A stretch of DNA of 10,470 nucleotides, taken from assembly GCA_022736605.1 (NCBI GenBank), contig DZDB01000016.1, positions 1 through 10,470 on the forward strand, written 5' to 3'. Shown piece after piece: positions 1-5,731 of this stretch. Positions within the stretch are counted from its first letter, which is position 1. Each line of letters starts with the position of its first letter. Origin of the DNA: Sideroxydans lithotrophicus. Lineage in GTDB: Bacteria > Pseudomonadota > Gammaproteobacteria > Burkholderiales > Sulfuriferulaceae. Position numbers and translations under genes: made by a program. Below the pieces are notes generated by a model. It saw only the letters and a program-made list of their open reading frames with translations. It did no database searches and was not told the DNA's origin.

Positions 1-371
1 GCTATTGGCTGGCAAAAGGCGCGCCTACCGGTGTCGAACTCGCCGGGCGTGGTTATCCTAAACTTGATCCGCCCGCGCTCAAGGCCGACGTGACCCGTGG
101 CGCGCAGGTATATCAGGCAAACTGTGCGATCTGTCACGGCGCGGATGGGCTCGGCACCCAGGTCAATGGACGCTATGCGTTTCCGCCTTTGTGGGGCAAG
201 GATTCCTACAACGCTGGCGCAGGCATGCATTCGGCTAAAAATGCCGCTGCCTTCATCAAAGCCAATATGCCTTTGGGTCTGGGCAATTCGCTGACCATAC
301 AGCAGGCTTGGGATGTGGCCGAATTCGTGAACAGCCATGACCGCCCGCCCGATCCACGTCTGAAACAGTAA
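1..371 (+). CDS. tsdA: TsdA-like diheme cytochrome c, 3' end (partial)
   Basis: The reading frame is open from base 3 and ends with TAA at 369-371; the 5' part lies outside the window, so 122 residues are visible. They form one class I cytochrome c domain. A CXXCH heme site (CAICH, fragment residues 41-45) is followed by a block with FPPLWG and GAGM (residues 60-75) and by NMPLG (88-92). Met75 and Met89 are candidate distal heme ligands. This layout, with the upstream stretch YWLAKGAPTGVELAGRGYP, resembles the C-terminal heme domain of TsdA, the periplasmic thiosulfate dehydrogenase / tetrathionate reductase that couples two thiosulfates to tetrathionate. The first heme domain and signal peptide are not in view. 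An internal GTG at 90 could be mistaken for a start, but the frame continues well upstream with family-like sequence. Another diheme c-type cytochrome of the same superfamily remains possible. It converges on the photolyase gene with 5 bp between stop codons. Confidence 0.8.
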   Translation, partial: YWLAKGAPTGVELAGRGYPKLDPPALKADVTRGAQVYQANCAICHGADGLGTQVNGRYAFPPLWGKDSYNAGAGMHSAKNAAAFIKANMPLGLGNSLTIQQAWDVAEFVNSHDRPPDPRLKQ

Positions 372-376
372 ACGGC

Positions 377-1813
377 TTATTCCATCTCACCGGTAGCGGT
401 CTTGAACAAGGCCAGCGTGCGTGCCCGTGCGCTGGCATGATCGACAATCGGTGCTGGATAATCGCGCCCGATCATTGCGCCATACGCATGCTGCATCGCG
501 TTTGATAACTGCCATGGTGCATGAATGGCCTGGGCGGGTATGCCGGCCAGCTCGGGCAGGTAGCGCTTGATGAACCGGCCTTCTGCGTCGAACTTTTCTG
601 ACTGGGTAATCGGGTTGAAGATGCGAAACCACGGTTGCGCATCACAGCCGGTGGACGCCGCCCATTGCCAGCCGCCGTTATTGGCCGCCAAGTCAAAATC
701 AATCAGTTTATCGGCAAAATAACGCTCGCCCTGACGCCAGTCGACGTGCAGGTCTTTGACCAGAAACGACGCCGTCACCATGCGCAGGCGGTTATGCATG
801 TAGCCGGTCTGATTCAGCTGGCGCATTGCCGCGTCGACCAGCGGATAGCCGGTGCGTGCTTCGCACCAGGCTTCAAAATGGCCGGGCGGATTGGGCCAGT
901 CAATCGCATCAAACTGCGGCTTATACGCACGCCCCACCGCCAGATATGGGTGGTGCCACAGCAGTTGCTGGTAAAACTCGCGCCAGATCAGTTCGGCCAG
1001 CCAGGTTTCTGCACCCGCGCCGCCCATACCGTGCGCGCCGAACGCCAGCTGGCGGATCGACACGGTGCCAAAGCGCAGGTGCACCGACAGATACGACGGC
1101 CCTTTGATGGCGGGGAAATCACGCGCCAGCTTGTAATTGGCCATGCGCTCGATGAAATTCTCGAACAGCGTCTGCGCGCCCGCGCTGCCGCCGTGGACGC
1201 CCAGCGCTGCCAGATTGGTGCGGCTGAAACCCATCTCCTCCAGTGTCGGCTGCGGCTGCGGCGGCAACTGCGCCAGTCGGCTCAGATAGCGGTTGACGGG
1301 GTAGGGCGTAAGGTAAAACGGCGTGAGTTTTTTCAGCCAGGCATTTTTGTATGGCGTGAAGACGCCAAACGGCGTGCCACTCTGGGTCAGAATTTCGGCC
1401 TGCTCGAAAATCACCTGGTCCTTGTAATCACGCAATACCCGCCCAGCCTGCGCCAGTGCGACGGCTACAGCGGCGTCGCGGGTGATCGCTGCGGGCTCGT
1501 AATCGCGGTTGCAAAACACCGCGTCGGCGTTGAATTCCGCCGCCAGTTGCGGAATCAGCTGCTGCGCCGCGCCGTGCCGCACCACCAGGCTGCTGCCGTG
1601 GGTTTCGAGTTCACGCTTGAGCGCCGCGACGCTGTCCCAGATGAATTCGACGCGACGGTCGGCGCGCTCGGGCAGCGCAGCGAGAATATCGGTATCAAAA
1701 ATGAACACCGGCACCACAGTGCGGCTGGTTTTGAGCGCATGGTAGAGCGCGGCGTGGTCGTCCAGACGCAGGTCGCGGCGCAACCAGACCAGGGTGGTAT
1801 CAAATTCAGGCAT
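377..1813 (-). CDS. phrB: Deoxyribodipyrimidine photolyase (class I CPD photolyase)
   Basis: Flavoprotein that uses blue/near-UV light to split cyclobutane pyrimidine dimers in DNA by electron transfer from reduced FAD. The N-terminal alpha/beta antenna domain begins TTLVWLRRDLRLDDHAAL. The helical FAD domain (about 200-478) carries WREFYQQLLWHHPYL, TGYPLVDAAMRQL, HNRLRM and NNGGWQWAASTG. Starting from the ATG at 1811-1813 gives 478 residues, and key positions match the E. coli numbering I recall: Glu274 (substrate side), Asn378 (flavin N5) and the electron-transfer triad Trp306/Trp359/Trp382. A TTG two codons upstream (1817-1819) is also open, but it shifts this register and has no better ribosome site. 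No strong Shine-Dalgarno sequence is seen before either start. The gene is divergent from yqgE across a 68-bp gap, and no convincing promoter for it was found there. The enzyme looks intact. The antenna cofactor cannot be assigned from what I can see. Confidence 0.96.
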   Translation of the reverse strand: MPEFDTTLVWLRRDLRLDDHAALYHALKTSRTVVPVFIFDTDILAALPERADRRVEFIWDSVAALKRELETHGSSLVVRHGAAQQLIPQLAAEFNADAVFCNRDYEPAAITRDAAVAVALAQAGRVLRDYKDQVIFEQAEILTQSGTPFGVFTPYKNAWLKKLTPFYLTPYPVNRYLSRLAQLPPQPQPTLEEMGFSRTNLAALGVHGGSAGAQTLFENFIERMANYKLARDFPAIKGPSYLSVHLRFGTVSIRQLAFGAHGMGGAGAETWLAELIWREFYQQLLWHHPYLAVGRAYKPQFDAIDWPNPPGHFEAWCEARTGYPLVDAAMRQLNQTGYMHNRLRMVTASFLVKDLHVDWRQGERYFADKLIDFDLAANNGGWQWAASTGCDAQPWFRIFNPITQSEKFDAEGRFIKRYLPELAGIPAQAIHAPWQLSNAMQHAYGAMIGRDYPAPIVDHASARARTLALFKTATGEME

Positions 1814-1845
1814 TGGCAAAGATAATGAGATGGCAGTAAGCCAAA

Positions 1846-1874
1846 TTGTGATTGAAGCCCGACGCCGTTACAAT
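1846..1874 (+). promoter_or_regulatory. Predicted sigma70-type promoter of the yqgE-pyrC' operon
   Basis: TTGTGA (1846-1851) and TACAAT (1869-1874) are separated by exactly 17 bp and lie directly upstream of the first operon gene. Transcription would start about 6-7 bases after the -10 box, near 1880-1882, which coincides with the yqgE ATG at 1882. The transcript would then have essentially no leader. Both boxes were found by eye. The -10 differs from consensus at one position and the -35 at two. Confidence 0.55.
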
Positions 1875-1881
1875 TCCTCAC

Positions 1882-2442
1882 ATGCAGACCCTCGACCTCA
1901 CCGACCACTTTCTCATTGCGATGCCCAAAATGGACGACCCCCATTTTGCCAAAACGCTGACCTATATTTGCGAACACAATGAGGAGGGCGCGCTGGGCGT
2001 CATCATCAACCGCCCGACCGATCTCGACATGGCCGGATTGTTCGAGCAGATTGGGATTGAGTTGGCGCGTACCGAGCTCGCCAGTCAGGCGGTATATTAC
2101 GGCGGCCCGGTACAAAACGAGCGCGGCTTCGTGCTGCACCAACCCACCGGCGACTGGCAATCGACGCTGGCGGTCAACGACTCACTCGGTTTCACCACAT
2201 CGAAAGACATCCTTGAAGCGGTTGGCCGTGGCCAGGGTCCGGATAAACTGATGGTCTCGCTAGGCTACGCAGGTTGGGCGGCCGGCCAGCTCGAAGCCGA
2301 GCTTGGGCAAAACGCCTGGCTCTCGGTGAAGGCCGATCCGCAGGTGATTTTCGACCTGCCGGTGGCTGACCGTTTTGCTGCCGCGCTAAAAATTCTCGGC
2401 GTCGATCCGGCGATGCTGTCCGACGACGCCGGGCACGCCTGA
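1882..2442 (+). CDS. yqgE: YqgE/AlgH family protein (UPF0301)
   Basis: Protein of 186 residues, matching the usual family length (about 187 in E. coli). The hallmark N-terminus is HFLIAMPKMDDPHFAKTLTY, followed by ICEHNEEGALGVIINRP and, further on, YYGGPVQNERGFVLH and LGYAGWAAGQLEAEL. The biochemical function of the family is not established. In pseudomonads the homologue AlgH has been linked to alginate regulation, but gene neighbourhood with yqgF and pyr genes is its most consistent property. Start choice: ATG at 1882 aligns with family N-termini. The frame is open upstream to a TTG at 1852, but that codon lies inside the predicted promoter and would not be transcribed. No Shine-Dalgarno sequence precedes the ATG, which fits a leaderless message. 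It is the first gene of the operon, and ruvX begins 3 bp after its stop. Confidence 0.93.
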   Translation: MQTLDLTDHFLIAMPKMDDPHFAKTLTYICEHNEEGALGVIINRPTDLDMAGLFEQIGIELARTELASQAVYYGGPVQNERGFVLHQPTGDWQSTLAVNDSLGFTTSKDILEAVGRGQGPDKLMVSLGYAGWAAGQLEAELGQNAWLSVKADPQVIFDLPVADRFAAALKILGVDPAMLSDDAGHA

Positions 2443-2445
2443 TTC

Positions 2446-2892
2446 ATGCAGCCTACAAGCGGCAGCGTGCTTGGTTTTGACTTCGGTCTGAAACGCATCG
2501 GCGTGGCCGTCGGCACGCTGGAGTTGCGCCTGGCCCACCCGCTTGAAACCCTCACCAGCGAACTCACCGAGGCACGCTTCAAACGCATTGGCGAGCTGAT
2601 TGCCGAATGGCAGCCGGTGCTGCTGGTGGTCGGCGTGCCGCACCACGACGACGGCCATGTACATGACTTTGCGCCGACCTGCGTGCGCTTTGCCAATCGC
2701 CTGCACGGTCGTTTTGGCTTGCCCTTTGCGCTGATCAACGAAAGTTACAGCTCGGCGGCGGCCAGTTCGGCGTTAAACCAGTCCGGTATCCGCGGACGCG
2801 CGCAAAAACCGCTGCTCGACCAGGTCGCCGCCCAGCTCATCCTGCAACATTACTTTGACGAATCCCACCATGCCCACGCACACCCTGCCTGA
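2446..2892 (+). CDS. ruvX: RuvX/YqgF family putative pre-16S rRNA nuclease
   Basis: RNase H-fold protein of 148 residues. The E. coli member (YqgF) is implicated in processing of the 16S rRNA 5' end; the family was earlier proposed as a Holliday junction resolvase. The fold signature GFDFGLKRIGVAVG spans residues 10-23 with catalytic Asp12. The second acidic residue is Glu99 in LINESYSS, and the third is Asp125 in LLDQVAAQLILQHYF. All three expected acids are present. Oddity: the usual DER-[LY]-[ST] block around the second acid reads NESYSS here, so its Asp and Arg are replaced by Asn and Ser. The C-terminus is histidine-rich (SHHAHAHPA), and its last 23 bp overlap the start of pyrR in another frame. 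The ATG lies 3 bp after the yqgE stop. No clear Shine-Dalgarno sequence is seen, so translational coupling is likely. Confidence 0.92.
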   Translation: MQPTSGSVLGFDFGLKRIGVAVGTLELRLAHPLETLTSELTEARFKRIGELIAEWQPVLLVVGVPHHDDGHVHDFAPTCVRFANRLHGRFGLPFALINESYSSAAASSALNQSGIRGRAQKPLLDQVAAQLILQHYFDESHHAHAHPA

Positions 2893-3379
2893 CGCCAACA
2901 CGCTGATTAACCAGCTGGCTGCTGCCATCCAGCCCACCCTCACCCCCAACACCGTGCTGGTCGGCATGCACACCGGCGGCGTGTGGGCGGCGCAACAACT
3001 GCACGGCCTGCTTGATGTGTCGATGCCGCATGGCGATCTCGACATTTCGTTTTATCGCGACGATTTCGACAAGATCGGCCTGCACGCCGCGCTCAAACCG
3101 ACGCGCCTGCCGTTTGAAGTTGAAGGCCGCGACATTCTGCTGGTCGATGACGTGCTCTACACCGGGCGCTCGGTGCGTGCGGCGATGAACGCGCTGTTTG
3201 ATTATGGCCGCCCGGCGCGCATCCGCCTGGCGGTGCTGGTGGATCGCATCGGCGACCGCGAGTTGCCGATCATGGCTGAATTTGTCGGTGCCACCGCCAG
3301 CGTGCCGCGTCACCAGCACATCCACCTGATCCGCGACGACGCCGGTCAGCTTTCTCTCAAACTGGTTGAGGTCCAATGA
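2870..3379 (+). CDS. pyrR: PyrR-type pyrimidine operon regulator / uracil phosphoribosyltransferase
   Basis: Type I phosphoribosyltransferase-fold protein of 169 residues. The PRPP-binding loop DILLVDDVLYTGRSVRAAM lies at about 88-106. The early loop VGMHTGGVWAA (31-41) and the LAVLVDRIGDRELPI block (120-134) are PyrR features. In Bacillus, PyrR binds UMP and the pyr mRNA leader to cause attenuation and also has uracil phosphoribosyltransferase activity. The role in Gram-negative bacteria is less certain. The conserved VDR-x-x-RELPI block has one extra residue (VDRIGDRELPI) compared with the B. subtilis protein as I recall it. ATG at 2870 was chosen because MPTHTLPDANTL begins like relatives; a TTG at 2855 would add five residues. 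It overlaps ruvX by 23 bp and pyrB by 4 bp (ATGA). No leader or attenuator is visible anywhere in the operon for it to act on. Confidence 0.92.
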   Translation: MPTHTLPDANTLINQLAAAIQPTLTPNTVLVGMHTGGVWAAQQLHGLLDVSMPHGDLDISFYRDDFDKIGLHAALKPTRLPFEVEGRDILLVDDVLYTGRSVRAAMNALFDYGRPARIRLAVLVDRIGDRELPIMAEFVGATASVPRHQHIHLIRDDAGQLSLKLVEVQ

Positions 3380-4326
3380 GCCCGAATCCGCAACTCAACA
3401 AAGACGGCGGCCTGCGCCACCTGCTGACCATCGACGGCCTGCCGCGCGCCATCCTCACGCACATTCTCGACACCGCCGAGAGCTTCATCACGGTCAGCGA
3501 GCAAGAGGTCAAAAAAGTGCCGCTGCTGCGCGGCAAGGCGATTTTCAACCTGTTTTTCGAGCCCTCTACGCGCACCCGCACCACCTTTGAAATCGCCGCC
3601 AAGCGCCTGTCAGCTGACGTCATCAACCTCAACATCAATGCCTCCAGCCAGAGCAAGGGCGAAACCCTGCTCGACACCGTGGATAACCTGTCCGCCATGC
3701 AGGCCGACATGTTCGTGGTGCGCCACGCACAAAGCGGTGCGGCGCACATGATTGCGCGCCACGTCGCACCGCACATCCATGTCGTCAACGCGGGTGATGG
3801 CCGCCACGCCCACCCGACGCAGGGGCTGCTCGACGTGTTTACCATCCGCAAATACAAGGGCGAATTCCACAACCTGCGCGTCGCCATCGTCGGCGACGTA
3901 CTGCACTCGCGCGTGGCGCGTTCGCAAATCCACGCGCTGACCACGCTGGGCGTGCCGGAAGTGCGCGTGATTGCGCCCAAAACCCTGCTGCCCACGGCGG
4001 TCGAGCAAATGGGCGTGCAGGTCTATCACGACATGGGGCAGGGGTTGAAGGACGTCGATGTGGTCATCATGCTGCGCCTGCAAAACGAGCGCATGCGCGG
4101 CGCGCTGCTGCCAAGCGCGCAGGAATACTTCAAATATTATGGCCTGACGCCGGACAAACTCGCACACGCGCACCCCGATGCCATCGTCATGCATCCCGGC
4201 CCGATGAACCGTGGGGTCGAGATCGACTCCGCCGTCGCCGACGGCAAGCAGTCGGTGATTTTGCCGCAAGTGACCTACGGCATCGCCGTGCGCATGGCCG
4301 TGATGAGCATCCTCGCAGGAAACTGA
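3376..4326 (+). CDS. pyrB: Aspartate carbamoyltransferase catalytic subunit
   Basis: Catalyses carbamoyl phosphate + L-aspartate to N-carbamoyl-L-aspartate plus phosphate, the first committed step of pyrimidine synthesis, in the cytosol. The 316-residue chain has the carbamoyl-phosphate signature FFEPSTRTRTTFE (60-72, with Ser64-Thr65-Arg66-Thr67-Arg68) and SKGE (93-96) supplying the loop from the neighbouring subunit. HPTQGLLD (146-153), IVGDVLHSRVARS (171-183) and HPGPMNRG (273-280) follow. Length and motifs are normal and complete. The ATG overlaps the pyrR stop as ATGA, with GAGG a few bases upstream. No pyrI regulatory gene is next to it. Instead it is followed after 2 bp by the degenerate dihydroorotase pyrC'. 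This is the arrangement of pseudomonad-type class A ATCase, where PyrB and inactive PyrC' form a large complex. Complex formation here is inferred from context. Confidence 0.97.
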   Translation: MSPNPQLNKDGGLRHLLTIDGLPRAILTHILDTAESFITVSEQEVKKVPLLRGKAIFNLFFEPSTRTRTTFEIAAKRLSADVINLNINASSQSKGETLLDTVDNLSAMQADMFVVRHAQSGAAHMIARHVAPHIHVVNAGDGRHAHPTQGLLDVFTIRKYKGEFHNLRVAIVGDVLHSRVARSQIHALTTLGVPEVRVIAPKTLLPTAVEQMGVQVYHDMGQGLKDVDVVIMLRLQNERMRGALLPSAQEYFKYYGLTPDKLAHAHPDAIVMHPGPMNRGVEIDSAVADGKQSVILPQVTYGIAVRMAVMSILAGN

Positions 4327-4328
4327 TA

Positions 4329-5603
4329 ATGAAAATCCAGATTAAAAATGGCCGGGTCATCGACCCCAAACACGGCCTCGACACGCACGCCGACGTCTAT
4401 ATCGCAGCGGGCAAAATTGCCGCCATCGGCGACGCACCCAAGGGCTTTCAGGCCAACCGCGTGATCGACGCGAGCGGTTGCATCGTCTGCCCCGGCCTGG
4501 TTGACCTCGCCGCGCGCCTGCGCGAACCTGGCTTCGAATACAAAGCGACGCTGGAATCGGAAATGGACGCCGCCTGCGCGGGTGGCATTACCAGCCTGGC
4601 GTGCCCGCCCGACACCGACCCGCCGCTGGACGAACCCGGCCTGGTCGAAATGCTCAAATTCCGTGCCCAGAACCTCAACCAGGCGCACGTCTATCCGATC
4701 GGTGCGCTGACGCAGAAGCTCGAAGGCGCGCGCCTCACCGAAATGGCCGAACTGCGCGATGCCGGCTGTGTCGGCTTCTCGCAGGCCGACGCCGCCATCA
4801 CCGACACGCAGGTGCTGGTGCGCGCGCTGGAATACGCCGCCACGTTTGGCTTCACCGTGTGGCTGCGCCCGCAGGACGCGTACCTCGCCAAAGGCGGCGT
4901 GGCGCACGACGGCTTTGTCGCCACCCGGCTGGGCTTGCCCGCCATCCCGGCCAGCGCAGAAACCGTGGCACTGGCAACGATACTGCTGCTGGTAAAAGAA
5001 ACCGGCGCAAGCGTACACCTGTGCCGCCTGTCTGCCGCCGAAAGCCTGGCGATGGTGCGCCGTGCCAAGTCCGACGGCCTGAAAGTCAGTTGCGACGTCG
5101 GCATCAACCACTTGCACCTGACCGAAATGGACATCGGCTATTTCGACCCCAATTACCACCTCATCCCGCCGCTGCGCGGCCTGCGTGACCGCGACGCCAT
5201 CCGTGCCGCGCTGGCCGACGGCACCGTAGACGCGCTGTGTTCCGACCACACGCCGGTGGATGAAGACGGCAAACAAATGCCGTTTGGCGAATCCGAACCC
5301 GGCGCCACCGGACTGGAATTGCTGCTGCCGCTGACGCTGAAATGGGCACGCGAACACCACGTCGCATTGCCCGACGCACTCGCCCGCATCACCCTGCACC
5401 CGGCGCAGATACTGGGATTGAACGCTGGCCATTTAGGTGTCGGTCAAGCCGCCGACGTGTGCGTATTCAACCCTGAAACACAATGGATAGTGGCCGCATC
5501 CGCGCTTAAAAGTCAGGGTAAAAACACCCCGTTTTTAGGCTATGAAATGCAGGGGAAAGTGCGCGCCACGCTGGTGGACGGGCATGTGGTGTTTGAGGGG
5601 TGA
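4329..5603 (+). CDS. pyrC': Non-catalytic dihydroorotase-like protein PyrC' (pseudo-DHOase)
   Basis: Amidohydrolase-fold protein of 424 residues in the dihydroorotase 'multifunctional complex' group. An AGGA sequence precedes the ATG at about 8 bp spacing. The fold is intact (CPGLVDL; LREPGFEYKATLESEMDAA; FDPNYHLIPPLRG; SDHTPVDEDGK; HPAQILGL), but the metal site is dismantled. The HxH that binds zinc in active enzymes (D-L-H-V-H-L-R-E-P-G) is D-L-A-A-R-L-R-E-P-G here, with Ala61 and Arg63. The bridging Asp of the FSDDG block is replaced (FSQAD, 150-154). The HCED histidine is Arg180 (LRPQD), and the HVCHVST histidine is Arg233 (VHLCRLS). Only Asp306 (SDHTP) remains. It therefore should not hydrolyse dihydroorotate. 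By analogy with pseudomonad PyrC' it probably scaffolds the PyrB complex. A catalytic PyrC is expected elsewhere in the genome. Last gene of the operon. Confidence 0.93.
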   Translation: MKIQIKNGRVIDPKHGLDTHADVYIAAGKIAAIGDAPKGFQANRVIDASGCIVCPGLVDLAARLREPGFEYKATLESEMDAACAGGITSLACPPDTDPPLDEPGLVEMLKFRAQNLNQAHVYPIGALTQKLEGARLTEMAELRDAGCVGFSQADAAITDTQVLVRALEYAATFGFTVWLRPQDAYLAKGGVAHDGFVATRLGLPAIPASAETVALATILLLVKETGASVHLCRLSAAESLAMVRRAKSDGLKVSCDVGINHLHLTEMDIGYFDPNYHLIPPLRGLRDRDAIRAALADGTVDALCSDHTPVDEDGKQMPFGESEPGATGLELLLPLTLKWAREHHVALPDALARITLHPAQILGLNAGHLGVGQAADVCVFNPETQWIVAASALKSQGKNTPFLGYEMQGKVRATLVDGHVVFEG

Positions 5604-5660
5604 GACACGGCCTGGGTTCAAGTTGCCCGGCCAGCCGTCGTTAAACCAAACACAAATAAA

Positions 5661-5686
5661 AAGACCCGAGGCAAGCCTCGGGTCTT
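5661..5686 (-). terminator. Intrinsic terminator serving mainly the fic gene
   Basis: A perfect inverted repeat: arms AAGACCCGAGGC (5661-5672) and GCCTCGGGTCTT (5675-5686), which folds as an 11-bp GC-rich stem with a CAAG loop. On the minus strand the stem is followed by a T-rich run (from 5660 downwards: TTTATTTG), giving a classical Rho-independent terminator about 45 bp after the fic stop. On the plus strand only the TCTT of the stem itself is U-rich, so termination in that direction would be weaker. Confidence 0.85.
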
Positions 5687-5688
5687 AG

Positions 5689-5712
5689 ATTCGGTAGCAG
5701 TTACCGAATTTT
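5689..5712 (+). terminator. Second hairpin, intrinsic terminator for the pyr operon direction
   Basis: ATTCGGTA (5689-5696) and TACCGAAT (5702-5709) are perfect inverted arms with a 5-base loop, followed on the plus strand by a short T run (5709-5712) and then ACTTTCC. The orientation suits transcripts arriving from pyrC'. The stem is shorter and less GC-rich than the adjacent hairpin at 5661-5686, and the T tract is short. It begins 2 bp after the first hairpin. Confidence 0.6.
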
Positions 5713-5731
5713 ACTTTCCAGGTGTGGCTCA

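Noticed and set aside
635..1825. A 396-codon open frame on the plus strand opposite the photolyase gene
   Set aside because: It is antisense to an unmistakable photolyase, shows no recognisable protein motif and has Arg/Gln/His-rich composition typical of a GC-biased shadow frame.
1852..1881. Upstream TTG start for yqgE adding ten residues
   Set aside because: The TTG lies between the predicted -35 and -10 boxes, and the ATG at 1882 matches family length and N-terminus.
1814..1881. A promoter for phrB on the minus strand
   Set aside because: Candidate hexamers such as TTGGCT with TATCTT are only 14 bp apart, and no better pair was found.
2837..3376. A 179-codon minus-strand frame opposite pyrR
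   Set aside because: It covers almost exactly the same interval as pyrR and has shadow-type composition, with no independent start signal.
4500..4540. Possible frameshift or sequencing error explaining loss of the HxH motif in pyrC'
   Set aside because: The frame is continuous with conserved residues on both sides (CPGLVDL and LREPG), and independent metal ligands elsewhere are also lost, which fits the known PyrC' type.
4275..5432. A 385-codon open frame on the minus strand opposite pyrC'
   Set aside because: It is a mirror of a conserved gene with strong third-position GC bias, with Val/Gln/Arg-rich composition and no domain.
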